DNA of 64,000 nucleotides from Clostridia bacterium (GTDB lineage Bacteria; Bacillota; Clostridia; Christensenellales; Borkfalkiaceae): NCBI GenBank assembly GCA_017396365.1, contig JAFQMD010000028.1, forward strand, positions 34,252 through 98,251, in the 5' to 3' direction. The notes under the pieces were generated by a model. The model was not told where the DNA came from and did not search any database. It saw nothing but the letters and a program-made list of their open reading frames with translations. The position numbers and the translations under genes are program-made. Shown in pieces: positions 9,119-17,438 of this stretch. How positions within the stretch are numbered: position 1 is the first letter of the stretch; the number at the start of each line of letters is the position of its first letter.

Positions 9119-9441
9119 GAAAATTTGAACTAATCATAACGATTGTAAATAAAGATTACGCAACTGCGCTTATGGATGCCGCTCGCGAAGTAGGCGCAAA
9201 GGGCGGTACGATTTTAAACGCAAGGGGAACGGGAGATCACAGCGTCGAAAAACTCTTTGGTCTTACTATTCAACAGGAAAAGGAAGTCGTTTTGATTTTG
9301 ACGGAAATTAAGCATAAAGAGAATATTATGCAGTCAATTATCAAATCAGTAGGCTTAAACACCCCAGGACGCGGCATCTGTTTTAGTATGCCCGTTGAAG
9401 ATTTTATAGGCACGAACTTTTCTACGTTTGACGAAAAATAA
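9115..9441 (+). CDS. PII-like signalling protein (second of two)
   Basis: 108 residues, closer to classical PII than its neighbour. It has MRKFELIITIVNKDYATALMDAAREVGAKGGTIL at the N-terminus, then ARGTGD at the T-loop base and a C-terminal PGRGICFSMPVEDF. Its ATG overlaps the stop of the first PII-like gene (ATGA) and has its own AGGAGG site. Two different PII-like partners could form heterotrimers or sense different ligands. Last gene of trmB-DUF1538-PII-PII. Confidence 0.8.
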   Translation: MRKFELIITIVNKDYATALMDAAREVGAKGGTILNARGTGDHSVEKLFGLTIQQEKEVVLILTEIKHKENIMQSIIKSVGLNTPGRGICFSMPVEDFIGTNFSTFDEK

Positions 9442-9461
9442 TATAATTTGATTGTTTTTAA

Positions 9462-9488
9462 AACTCGACCGAAAGGTCGGGTTTTTTT
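9462..9488 (+). terminator. Rho-independent terminator
   Basis: Arms AACTCGACC / GGTCGGGTT around a GAAA tetraloop (9462-9483), then a run of T. Confidence 0.9.
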
Positions 9489-9540
9489 GTTCTAAAATTT
9501 TAAAATTGAAAATATTATATTGTATAGACAACGGACAAGT

Positions 9541-10389
9541 ATGCTTGATTTTTTAGACTACAATTTAAAAAATAAAATAATTTCACTTTTTGCAAAAATT
9601 TTCGAAGTCCGTTTAAGGCAGGATAAGCCCGTTGCGGTAAAGGGTTTTGACGGCGAAAAGGTAAGCGTAAAATATCTTTCATCTTCAACGACTAAAAACG
9701 ACTTAGAAAAGATAATTTACTCGCTTTGTAACTATTCAGTTTACTCGGTTGAAGAAAGTCTTAAAAACGGCTTTATAACTTCTAACGACGGCGAAAGGGT
9801 AGGCGTTTGCGGTTCGTGCGTGTTAAGTTTAGATAACGTCGTAACTATTAAAGATTTTTCTTCGCTTTGCATAAGAATTCCTAACGACGTCAAAGGTTGT
9901 AGTAATTCGTATTTTAATTTGTTTTCGGGCATAAGAAGTTGTCTCGTCGTTGCAAAACCTTTTGAAGGTAAAACTACTTTTATAAGAGATTTAGGTCGAA
10001 ATTATGCAAACGAGTACAACGTGTTGTTTATTGACGAAAGAGACGAATTGTCTGCAAGTGGTAAATTTAATTTAGGCAAAAACGCAGACGTTATAAGATA
10101 CTCAACTAAAAAATTCGGTTTTTATAACGGCGTACGCTCCTACAATCCCGACGTTATCGTATGCGACGAAATTATGTCAAGCGACGATTTGCAAGCAGTG
10201 CAGTTTGCACTATTATCAGGTGTAAAAGTAATTGCATCAATACACTCTAACAATATAAAAAACCTTTTAAAAAAGCAGTTTATATCTGCAATTTTTAAAA
10301 ATAAACTATTTGACGATATAATAGTTTTAGACGCTTTTAAGCCAACGCTTTTAAAGGAGAGTCAATGGTTAAAATATTTATCTGCATAG
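9541..10389 (+). CDS. spoIIIAA: Stage III sporulation ATPase SpoIIIAA
   Basis: Secretion-type ATPase of the SpoIIIA-SpoIIQ feeding channel, acting on the mother-cell side. 282 residues; Walker A is seen as KPFEGKTTF and Walker B as VLFIDERDE, followed by PDVIVCDEIM and an SIHS segment as in the family. The first Gly of Walker A is replaced. I prefer the ATG at 9541; a TTG at 9520 in frame is the alternative, and neither has a good ribosome site. First of eight tightly packed genes. Confidence 0.9.
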   Translation: MLDFLDYNLKNKIISLFAKIFEVRLRQDKPVAVKGFDGEKVSVKYLSSSTTKNDLEKIIYSLCNYSVYSVEESLKNGFITSNDGERVGVCGSCVLSLDNVVTIKDFSSLCIRIPNDVKGCSNSYFNLFSGIRSCLVVAKPFEGKTTFIRDLGRNYANEYNVLFIDERDELSASGKFNLGKNADVIRYSTKKFGFYNGVRSYNPDVIVCDEIMSSDDLQAVQFALLSGVKVIASIHSNNIKNLLKKQFISAIFKNKLFDDIIVLDAFKPTLLKESQWLKYLSA

Positions 10390-10844
10390 CGGTTATAGTG
10401 TCGTCAACTTTAATAGGGAAATCTCTTACCGACAAGCACGCTAAAAAACTGTCTTTTTTTTCTTTACTCAAAGATTTTAACTCAAGTTTAAAGCGAAACG
10501 TAAAGTTTAGAAGGCAAAATTTAATTGAACTACTTGACTTAAAGTCAAATGACGAAGACTTTAATTGCTTTTTATCAAGTTACAAGTTAAAAGTCTTATC
10601 AAAAAGTGATGAAGAATGTTTTTATCCAAAATGGATAGATAACGACGACAAGTATTTTTTGAAGTCTTATATTGAAGGCGTAGGAAAAAACGGAAGTCAG
10701 TCCGAACTCGATTTTATAAATTCTTACGAAGAAATTATTGATGAAAAACTTTTAAAAATTAAAGAAGATAAAAGGAAATTTGCAAATCTTGGTCAAAAAC
10801 TCGGCTTTATTTTCGGCGTAGGTTTAGTGGTTATAATAATATGA
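10365..10844 (+). CDS. spoIIIAB: Stage III sporulation protein SpoIIIAB
   Basis: A 159-residue membrane protein with a hydrophobic N-terminal segment, a charged helical middle that resembles type II secretion GspF-like domains, and a C-terminal hydrophobic segment (KLGFIFGVGLVVIII). It starts inside the end of spoIIIAA behind AAGGAG, an overlap of 25 bases. Assignment rests on its position and topology more than on motifs. Confidence 0.85.
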   Translation: MVKIFICIAVIVSSTLIGKSLTDKHAKKLSFFSLLKDFNSSLKRNVKFRRQNLIELLDLKSNDEDFNCFLSSYKLKVLSKSDEECFYPKWIDNDDKYFLKSYIEGVGKNGSQSELDFINSYEEIIDEKLLKIKEDKRKFANLGQKLGFIFGVGLVVIII

Positions 10845-11038
10845 ATATCGATATAATTTTTAAAATTGCGGCAATAGGTATTTTAATAACGGTTATATGT
10901 CAAATTCTTAAAAAATCGGATAGGGACGACATTGCAACGCTCGTAAGTTTAGCAGGGCTTATTATCGTTTTGACCTTTGTTATAAGTATGATTGCAGACC
11001 TTTTTGAGTCAATAAAAAATATATTTAATTTATATTAA
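10841..11038 (+). CDS. spoIIIAC: Stage III sporulation protein SpoIIIAC
   Basis: A 65-residue protein with two membrane segments, the usual size of SpoIIIAC. It carries the family-like LKKSDRDDIATLVSLAG between the helices. It overlaps spoIIIAB by four bases; spoIIIAD starts at the next base after its stop. Confidence 0.9.
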   Translation: MNIDIIFKIAAIGILITVICQILKKSDRDDIATLVSLAGLIIVLTFVISMIADLFESIKNIFNLY

Positions 11039-11422
11039 ATGGATATTTATAAAATTATCGTCGTTGGCATTATATGCGCAATAATAATCGTATATTTAAA
11101 AAGCGTAAATTCCGAATTCTGCATTCCCGTTTCAGTTTGCTCAGGCATTTTACTTTTAATAATGACGGCTTCATACGTTACGGATTTTATTACGATTTTC
11201 AGCGACGTAGCAAAATTGTCTAATATCAACGGTTCGGTTTTAAAAATTATACTTAAAATCGTTGCAATTTCCTATTTGATAGAATTTTCTTCAACTTTAA
11301 TTGAAGATTTCGGATTAAAAAGCATAGCGGACAAGGTTGTTTTTGCAGGCAAAATAGTAATTCTAACAATGTCCGCGCCTATAATTAAAAGTTTAATTGA
11401 AACTGTTATCGGTTTATTATGA
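11039..11422 (+). CDS. spoIIIAD: Stage III sporulation protein SpoIIIAD
   Basis: A 127-residue membrane protein with about four hydrophobic segments, homologous in its C-terminal half to the SpoIIIAC type (KIVAISYLIEFSSTLIEDFGLKSIADK). The ATG directly abuts the spoIIIAC stop and its end overlaps spoIIIAE by four bases, so translation is presumably coupled. Confidence 0.9.
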   Translation: MDIYKIIVVGIICAIIIVYLKSVNSEFCIPVSVCSGILLLIMTASYVTDFITIFSDVAKLSNINGSVLKIILKIVAISYLIEFSSTLIEDFGLKSIADKVVFAGKIVILTMSAPIIKSLIETVIGLL

Positions 11423-12588
11423 GAAAAAAATTAGTATATTTTGTTCTCGTCTTATTGCTTTTTTCTTGTTTTTTACCTTTTGACGTCAAAGCAAAAGACG
11501 ACGAGCAAAAAAATTTAGACGACTATATTTTAGAACTTATTGAAAGTTTAGATCTATCTGAATTTGAAAAGTATCTCAAAGAACTTCCAAACGAGTTAAG
11601 CGGAGACAAAAATTCAAAATCTCAACTTCTTTCAATGCTTAAAGGGGAGTCTGACGTAGATTTTTCAAGCGTATCAAATTATATACTATCACTATTTTTT
11701 AGCGGTTTAAAGGCAAAACTGCCTACTTTTATTTCGCTTTTTGCGCTTTTACTTATATGCGCAATAGTAAATTCAATAAAGCCTAACAAAATAGGCGACG
11801 GCGTTTACGAGATTGTGCATTTTGCAACGTTTTCGGTGGTAGTATGTATAGTTGTGTCAGTTGCCTATTCGCTCGTTTCGTCAGCGCAAAATACCATTGA
11901 AAAAACGAGTAAAGCGGTTCAATCAATTTTTCCGATAATGCTAACTTTAATGACCGTTACGGGAAATTCGTCGTCGGTTGCAGTATATAACCCTGCAATG
12001 CTTTTTATAACCGATTTCGTAGTAATAATAATAAATAAATTAGTATTTCCCGTAATACTTTCGATGCTTGCGATAAGCGTTATTTCAAACGTATGCAAAA
12101 CCATAAAGTTAAACGGACTTTTAAACTTTTCTTCAAGTGGATTAAAATGGCTTATAGGACTGGTTGCAACTGTTTTTTCACTCTTTTTAACTGTAAAAGG
12201 ATTAAATTCAGGGGTTTACGACGGCATATCGCTTAGGGCGCTTAAATATACGGTAAACAGTTCCGTTCCGCTCGTCGGCGGAATACTACGCGACGGTTTA
12301 GATTTAATTTTAGCGTCTGGCATACTCGTAAAAAACGCTTTGGGCTTTTTGGCAATATTTATAATTTTTGGGGTTATAATTCAACCAATTTTGGAAATCG
12401 TAAGCGTTACGCTTGCATTAAAACTAGTTTCTGCCGTGTTAGAGCCTTTAAACGACGCGAGAGTAGTTTCGTTTATAAATTCAGTAAGTTCGGTAGTAAA
12501 CTTTATAATCGCATCTGTAATTATAGTGGCGCTTATGTACGTCGTTTTAATAATATTAGCAATTTGTTCATCTCAAATGATTTTTTAA
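11419..12588 (+). CDS. spoIIIAE: Stage III sporulation protein SpoIIIAE
   Basis: 389 residues: a signal peptide (KKLVYFVLVLLLFSCFLPF), an external helical stretch of about 90 residues, then about seven or eight membrane segments. This is the largest channel membrane subunit, and its length matches the family. Ends three bases before spoIIIAF. Confidence 0.9.
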   Translation: MRKKLVYFVLVLLLFSCFLPFDVKAKDDEQKNLDDYILELIESLDLSEFEKYLKELPNELSGDKNSKSQLLSMLKGESDVDFSSVSNYILSLFFSGLKAKLPTFISLFALLLICAIVNSIKPNKIGDGVYEIVHFATFSVVVCIVVSVAYSLVSSAQNTIEKTSKAVQSIFPIMLTLMTVTGNSSSVAVYNPAMLFITDFVVIIINKLVFPVILSMLAISVISNVCKTIKLNGLLNFSSSGLKWLIGLVATVFSLFLTVKGLNSGVYDGISLRALKYTVNSSVPLVGGILRDGLDLILASGILVKNALGFLAIFIIFGVIIQPILEIVSVTLALKLVSAVLEPLNDARVVSFINSVSSVVNFIIASVIIVALMYVVLIILAICSSQMIF

Positions 12589-12591
12589 ATT

Positions 12592-13056
12592 ATGAAAGCA
12601 TATCTTTTAACCGTAGTAATAACGTCGATAATCGTAGCGCTTGCCGAAATGATTTTACCAAGCGGAAAACTAAAAATAGTTGTAAATACGGTGTTTTCTA
12701 TAACCATACTTTTAGCCGTAGTTTCTTCTTTAAGCAACGTTGACGAAACGGACTATCAAGCAGTATTTAACCAACAAACGCAAAACTTCAACGGCTTAAA
12801 TTATATAAGCGAGCATTTTGACAAGCATGCCGAAAAATACTACAACTCGCTATATATTGACAAACTTAAAGAAAACGATTTAATTGCAGAGAGAATAGAA
12901 GTCGAAATTTGTAATTTACAAATTGTAAAAGTTAAAGTTTTTTTAAGTAATTTAGTTATTCCAAGCGAAAACGAGCATATAAATATTAACGTGATTAAAA
13001 GTTACGTTTCAAACCTAATAAGTATTGATAAAGAAAAGGTTGAAATCTATGTTTGA
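12592..13056 (+). CDS. spoIIIAF: Stage III sporulation protein SpoIIIAF
   Basis: A 154-residue protein with two N-terminal membrane helices and a soluble ring-building-type domain. It has the family-typical proline MILPSGKLK between the helices and a C-terminal strand-rich part. It overlaps the start of spoIIIAG by eight bases. Confidence 0.85.
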   Translation: MKAYLLTVVITSIIVALAEMILPSGKLKIVVNTVFSITILLAVVSSLSNVDETDYQAVFNQQTQNFNGLNYISEHFDKHAEKYYNSLYIDKLKENDLIAERIEVEICNLQIVKVKVFLSNLVIPSENEHININVIKSYVSNLISIDKEKVEIYV

Positions 13057-13525
13057 AAAATTTAAAAAGTTAAAATTAAAGAGAGAATACATAATAGTAA
13101 TAATTTGTATAATTACAGTATTTATAATTGTTTTTTCGACTTTTTATGACAATAATAACTCGCGAGATACAACGCAAAACGCTAACGATTACGTCGATAT
13201 ATTAGAACAAAAACTAAAGCGCAGTATAGAACAAATAGAAGGGGTAAATAGCGCGACGGTAATTTTAAGCGTTGAAAGCGGAATTACGACGGTTATCGCA
13301 GAAGACGTTAAAAAGACAGAAGAAAACGGAAAGACAACTTACGCTTCGTCGCCTGTTTTAGTAGGTGGTGAGCCTATAATTTTGGGGGAGATTTATCCCG
13401 ATATAACGGGTGTAGTCGTCGTTTGTAACTGCGAAGACAACTTTATCGTAAACTCTTACGTATTAGATTTATTAACGACCGTTTTGGATATTTCCTGCGA
13501 TAAAATCAGGATATTAACACAATAA
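13049..13525 (+). CDS. spoIIIAG: Stage III sporulation protein SpoIIIAG
   Basis: 158 residues with one N-terminal membrane helix (YIIVIICIITVFIIVF) and an external domain that forms the large ring of the feeding channel. The start at 13049 (MFEKFKKLK) is preferred over an upstream TTG because AAAGG lies just ahead of it. The C-terminal half (GVVVVCNCEDN) fits the family ring-building motif. Confidence 0.9.
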   Translation: MFEKFKKLKLKREYIIVIICIITVFIIVFSTFYDNNNSRDTTQNANDYVDILEQKLKRSIEQIEGVNSATVILSVESGITTVIAEDVKKTEENGKTTYASSPVLVGGEPIILGEIYPDITGVVVVCNCEDNFIVNSYVLDLLTTVLDISCDKIRILTQ

Positions 13526-13548
13526 ATAATTTAAAGGAGACTTTAACT

Positions 13549-14025
13549 ATGTCAAAAAAGAAAAAAGTAATTATTTTATCTTGCATGATTGCCTTACTCG
13601 TAACTACGGCAGTGCTAAACTTCGTGCTTTCGTCAAGCGTTTCGCCAAGCGCTGAAGACGCAACGCCGACAGCAAACTACTTTACCGAAGTAAAAACGAC
13701 GAGAAACACGTCGAGAAACAAGCAACTTGCTCAAATTGACGAGATTATCGAAACGAGTGAAGACGGTTCTGAAACAAAAGCGCAAGCCCTTGCTATGAAA
13801 CTTAAACTTTCGGAAATTATCGAACACGAAAATCTTTTAGAAAATTTAATTAAAGCAAAAGGCTACGAAGAAGTTGCCGTTACTATCGGCATGACGTCGG
13901 ACAACGTTAGTATTATCGTTAAAGACGCCGATTTTAGCGAAGACGACGCAGTTATGATATATTCGCTTTGCGCCGACGAAATAAGCGTTACACCCGATAA
14001 CGTTTATATCCAAGCAATTTCGTAA
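13549..14025 (+). CDS. spoIIIAH: Stage III sporulation protein SpoIIIAH
   Basis: 158 residues: one N-terminal membrane helix (VIILSCMIALLVTTAVLNFVL), a linker of about 45 residues and a YscJ-like external domain that binds SpoIIQ across the septal space. AAAGGAG precedes the ATG. Last gene of the spoIIIA cluster; no spoIIQ is present in the window. Confidence 0.92.
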   Translation: MSKKKKVIILSCMIALLVTTAVLNFVLSSSVSPSAEDATPTANYFTEVKTTRNTSRNKQLAQIDEIIETSEDGSETKAQALAMKLKLSEIIEHENLLENLIKAKGYEEVAVTIGMTSDNVSIIVKDADFSEDDAVMIYSLCADEISVTPDNVYIQAIS

Positions 14026-14031
14026 AAACAC

Positions 14032-14060
14032 TTTTCAAATTAAATATTATGTGCTATAAT
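14032..14060 (+). promoter_or_regulatory. Possible vegetative promoter for asp23
   Basis: TTTTCA (14032-14037), 17 bases, TATAAT (14055-14060), between spoIIIAH and asp23. It would let the housekeeping genes downstream be expressed outside sporulation. Confidence 0.45.
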
Positions 14061-14090
14061 AATAGTATAAAGTAACATTTGAGGTGTGAA

Positions 14091-14447
14091 ATGACTGTTT
14101 ATAAGCATAATACGGACGAATCTAAAGGTAAAATCGTTTATAACGTCGGCATAGTTAAAGGCATAGTACGTCTTGCAGTCGAAGACGTAGAAGGCGTTGC
14201 TATCCAAAACAAGAAAAAGTCGTCGAAAAAAAATTCCGACTGTATTAAAGTTGACGTTCAAAACGGCAATATTAACGTAGTCGTAAACGTTGACGTTTAT
14301 TACGGTTTTAGTATTCCTGACGTTGCGTACAACATTCAAAGAAGCATAAAGCACAGCGTTGAATCTATGTCTAAATACAAGATTGCAAACGTTGACGTCA
14401 AGGTAAACGGTGTTATTTTCCCCGAAGAACATAATATAAACGACTGA
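14091..14447 (+). CDS. Asp23/YqhY-family protein
   Basis: 118 residues of the alkaline shock protein 23 family: an N-terminal KGKIVYNVGIVKGIVRLAVEDVEGVA, then the strand-rich core (NVVVNVDVYYGFSIPDV) and IQRSIKHSVESMS. It sits between spoIIIAH and nusB, exactly where yqhY lies in Bacillus. YqhY has been linked to acetyl-CoA carboxylase control there, but accBC is absent here. Start ATG at 14091 behind GAGGTG; an upstream TTG is less likely. Confidence 0.88.
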   Translation: MTVYKHNTDESKGKIVYNVGIVKGIVRLAVEDVEGVAIQNKKKSSKKNSDCIKVDVQNGNINVVVNVDVYYGFSIPDVAYNIQRSIKHSVESMSKYKIANVDVKVNGVIFPEEHNIND

Positions 14448-14453
14448 TTTTCA

Positions 14454-14481
14454 GCGATAGCCCGATTTTAAGGGCTATCGC
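14454..14481 (+). terminator. Hairpin after asp23
   Basis: Perfect 10-bp arms GCGATAGCCC / GGGCTATCGC with an 8-base loop. The following sequence is T-rich but not a clean T-run, so termination may be partial and nusB may be read through. Confidence 0.55.
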
Positions 14482-14525
14482 AGTTTATTTTTCAAATTTT
14501 TAACGCATATACTTACGAGGTTTTT

Positions 14526-14927
14526 ATGAGAAGAGATGCAAGAGAAGCAGTTTATAAAATTCTTTTTTCCGAACTTTTTAACGACGAAAATAGTGAAGAC
14601 TTTGACAATTTTATGTTTTCTGAACAAAATTTAATTGGCGAAGACGTATCTTTTGCCAAACAACTTTTAAACAAAATAAGAGATAATAAAGAAGAAATCA
14701 ATCAGATTATTTCAACCTTTGCAAAAGGCTACAACTTCGACCGCATTTATTCAACGGACAAATGCGCTTTGACTTTGGCAATTTGCGAAATGAAATATTT
14801 TTCAGATATTCCAAACGTCGTTTCTATCGACGAAGCGCTTTATTTGGTTAGAAAATATTCAACTGAAGAAAGTCTTAATTTCGTAAACGGAATTTTAGCA
14901 GGTTATATAAAGAGCCTTGAGGTGTAA
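14526..14927 (+). CDS. nusB: Transcription antitermination factor NusB
   Basis: 133 residues, all-helical, the usual NusB size. It begins MRRDAREAVYKILF and ends with the conserved VVSIDEALYLVRKYSTEESLNFVNGILA. It binds boxA RNA with S10 (NusE) in rRNA antitermination. The gene runs directly into folD-ispA, whose ribosome site overlaps its end. Confidence 0.95.
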   Translation: MRRDAREAVYKILFSELFNDENSEDFDNFMFSEQNLIGEDVSFAKQLLNKIRDNKEEINQIISTFAKGYNFDRIYSTDKCALTLAICEMKYFSDIPNVVSIDEALYLVRKYSTEESLNFVNGILAGYIKSLEV

Positions 14928-14928
14928 T

Positions 14929-16635
14929 ATGCAAATTATCGACGGAAAACTCGTATCAAAAACTATAAGAGAAGAGTTAAAATTAAAAATTGAAGAACAA
15001 AACCGTATCGGAAAGATCTTTAAACTTTCAGTAATTATCGTAGGAAACGACCCTGCGTCTGAAATTTACGTAAACAATAAGGCAAAGGGTTGCGCTGAAG
15101 TCGGCATATTGTCCGAAACGGTAAAAATGCCTGAAACAACTACACAAGAAGAACTTGAAAAAGCAATTATGGACAGGGTAAACGACCGTAGCGTAACGGG
15201 TATTTTGGTTCAGTTACCACTCCCAAAACACTTGGATAGCAAATCGGCTTTAAAACTTATACCACCCGAAAAAGACGTTGACGGTTTTTCAGACGGAAAC
15301 GTAGGTAAACTCACTCTTTTTTCAAACGACGCTTTGTTTTCGTGCACTCCTTTTGGCATGATTAAACTTTTAGAGCACTACGATATTCCACTTGCAGGCA
15401 AACACGCAGTCGTAGTTGGAAGAAGTAATATCGTTGGCAAACCTATGTCTTTAATGCTTTTAAAAAAGGACTGTACTGTTACCGTTTGCCACTCAAAAAC
15501 CCCAAATCTTGCCGATTTTACGAAAAATGCTGACGTTTTAGTTTGCGCAGTCGGTAAAAAACATATCATAACTGCCGATATGGTAAAAGACGGCGTTGTC
15601 GTTTTAGACGCGGGCATAAATAGGGTTGACGGCAAAATCTACGGCGACGTTGATTTTGAAGAAGTTAGCAAAAAAGCAAGTTACATAACTCCCGTCCCAG
15701 GTGGCGTTGGACCTATGACTATTACTATGCTTTTATACAATACGTATCTTGCGGGTATGAACAATGACTACGCGGAATATAAAGTTAAATATAACCATTA
15801 TCTCGACCTTTTCAATCAATATTGCGAAAAGGTCTTTTATAGCGATAAAGAAAACGACACCCTTTTTTCAGCAATGAAATACAGTCTTTTTGCAGGTGGA
15901 AAAAGAGTTCGTCCCGTTTTATGTATAGCCTTTGCGGACGTTTTGGGCGGTGATTTAAACCAAATTTTGCCCTTTGCTTTGGCAATCGAGTGCATACATA
16001 CTTATTCGCTAATTCACGACGATTTACCAGCGTTAGACAACGACGTTTTAAGGCGTGGAAAACCTACTTGCCACGTTAAATATAGCGAGTCAACGGCCAT
16101 TTTAGCAGGCGACGGTCTTTTAAACTTTGCTTTTGAACACGCTCTTAAAAACTGTAATGGCCAAAAAGACGTACAAGCGCTTTCGTACCTTGCAGAAAGT
16201 TCGGGCTATAAGGGAATGCTTTTAGGTCAGCAAACTGATATTGAAAGTGAAAAAGTTGATGGCAATGAAGATTTGCTATATAAAATTCACTATTTAAAAA
16301 CTTGTAAGCTTTTAATAGCCCCACTCGTTATGTCGGCTATAAAGTATGGTAGCGAAAAAATTTCACTTTGCGAGCAGTTCGGCAATTTATTAGGCTTAAT
16401 TTTTCAGTTTACCGACGACGTTTTAGACGTTTTAAGTAATGACGACGAGTTGGGAAAAACAGTTGGGAAAGACGATTCGAGCGGTAAATTTACGTCGATA
16501 AAATTGTTTGGTTTAGACGGCGCTCAAAATAGAATTTCATCTTTTTATAAAAGCGCGATAGAAATTGCAAATTCTCTTGATAAAACTGGATTTTTGCAAT
16601 GTTTTTTAACCGAAATTACGGAAAGAACAAAATGA
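14929..16635 (+). CDS. FolD-IspA fusion: methylene-THF dehydrogenase/cyclohydrolase joined to farnesyl diphosphate synthase
   Basis: One uninterrupted reading frame of 568 residues joins two enzymes that are normally separate genes. Residues 1-278 are complete FolD: catalytic Lys about 51 (YVNNKAKGC), the NADP loop VGRSNIVGKPM and the C-terminal PVPGGVGPMTITML. Residues about 280-568 are a complete short-chain polyprenyl synthase: GGKRVRP, first Asp motif HDDLPALDND, and second FQFTDDVLDV. In Bacillus xseA and xseB lie between folD and ispA; here they are missing. An in-frame ATG at 15757 could allow separate initiation of the IspA part, but has no good ribosome site. Start at 14929 behind GAGGTG. 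Confidence 0.92.
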   Translation: MQIIDGKLVSKTIREELKLKIEEQNRIGKIFKLSVIIVGNDPASEIYVNNKAKGCAEVGILSETVKMPETTTQEELEKAIMDRVNDRSVTGILVQLPLPKHLDSKSALKLIPPEKDVDGFSDGNVGKLTLFSNDALFSCTPFGMIKLLEHYDIPLAGKHAVVVGRSNIVGKPMSLMLLKKDCTVTVCHSKTPNLADFTKNADVLVCAVGKKHIITADMVKDGVVVLDAGINRVDGKIYGDVDFEEVSKKASYITPVPGGVGPMTITMLLYNTYLAGMNNDYAEYKVKYNHYLDLFNQYCEKVFYSDKENDTLFSAMKYSLFAGGKRVRPVLCIAFADVLGGDLNQILPFALAIECIHTYSLIHDDLPALDNDVLRRGKPTCHVKYSESTAILAGDGLLNFAFEHALKNCNGQKDVQALSYLAESSGYKGMLLGQQTDIESEKVDGNEDLLYKIHYLKTCKLLIAPLVMSAIKYGSEKISLCEQFGNLLGLIFQFTDDVLDVLSNDDELGKTVGKDDSSGKFTSIKLFGLDGAQNRISSFYKSAIEIANSLDKTGFLQCFLTEITERTK

Positions 16636-17396
16636 GATTAGACGCATTTTTATTTAAAATAAAAAAGTTTGTTTCAAGAAACAAAGCGACTGAAGCGATT
16701 GAAAGGGGCGTCGTTTTTGTAAACGGCAAACAAATTTTAAAACCGTCTTTTTCAGTTGACGGAAACGAAGATATTAAATTAGACGAAAGTGAAAAATCGT
16801 TCGTTTCAAACGGCGGTTATAAACTTGAAAAAGCATTTGAAGATTTTAAATTTTCAGCAAACGGATTGACTTTTATTGACGTCGGGGCAAGCACGGGAGG
16901 TTTCACAGACTGTCTATTAAAAAGGGGTGCGAGCAAGGTTTACGCATTAGACGTCGGCGAAAGTTTACTTTCAAACGAACTTAAAAGCAACCCAAAAGTA
17001 ACCGTTATAGACAATTTTAACGCTAGAAATTTAACGGCGGAAATTATAGGCGAAAAGGTTGACGGGATTGTTTGCGACGTCAGTTTCATTTCGCTAACGT
17101 ACGTTTTAAGTCAAATTTTTTACGCGCTTAAAGACGACGGTTTTGCAGTAGTTTTAATTAAGCCTCAATTTGAATGCGGTAAAAAACAACTGAATAAAAA
17201 CGGTATAGTTACAGATAAAAAAGCAAGGGTTGAATGCGTAAAGAAGATAATTGATTACTCATCAGCAATAGGTTTTTATCCGACTAAATTCACTTTTGCG
17301 CCTATAAAACCCGACAAAAACAAAGAATATCTCCTATTTTTATCAAAATTAAACGCAGAAATTATAAAATTTTCAAATATTGAAAACTTAATATAA
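16632..17396 (+). CDS. tlyA: TlyA-family rRNA methyltransferase / hemolysin
   Basis: 254 residues: an N-terminal S4 RNA-binding domain (MRLDAFLFKIKKFVSRNKATEAI, then GVVFVNGK) and an FtsJ-like SAM domain (FIDVGASTGGFTDCLL, later CDVSFISL and IKPQFECG). The family 2'-O-methylates rRNA. The start at 16632 overlaps the stop of folD-ispA (ATGA); an upstream in-frame ATG would lie inside the IspA end. In Bacillus dxs lies between ispA and this gene; here dxs is at 59-61 kb. Confidence 0.92.
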   Translation: MRLDAFLFKIKKFVSRNKATEAIERGVVFVNGKQILKPSFSVDGNEDIKLDESEKSFVSNGGYKLEKAFEDFKFSANGLTFIDVGASTGGFTDCLLKRGASKVYALDVGESLLSNELKSNPKVTVIDNFNARNLTAEIIGEKVDGIVCDVSFISLTYVLSQIFYALKDDGFAVVLIKPQFECGKKQLNKNGIVTDKKARVECVKKIIDYSSAIGFYPTKFTFAPIKPDKNKEYLLFLSKLNAEIIKFSNIENLI

Positions 17397-17402
17397 TTTA
17401 CG

Positions 17403-17431
17403 TTGCATAAATTTATAAAATATCGTATAAT
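17403..17431 (+). promoter_or_regulatory. Sigma-A promoter giving a leaderless nadK
   Basis: TTGCAT (17403-17408), 17 bases, TATAAT (17426-17431). The nadK ATG at 17439 is 7 bases past the -10 box and has no ribosome site. Confidence 0.6.
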
Positions 17432-17438
17432 AAACATT

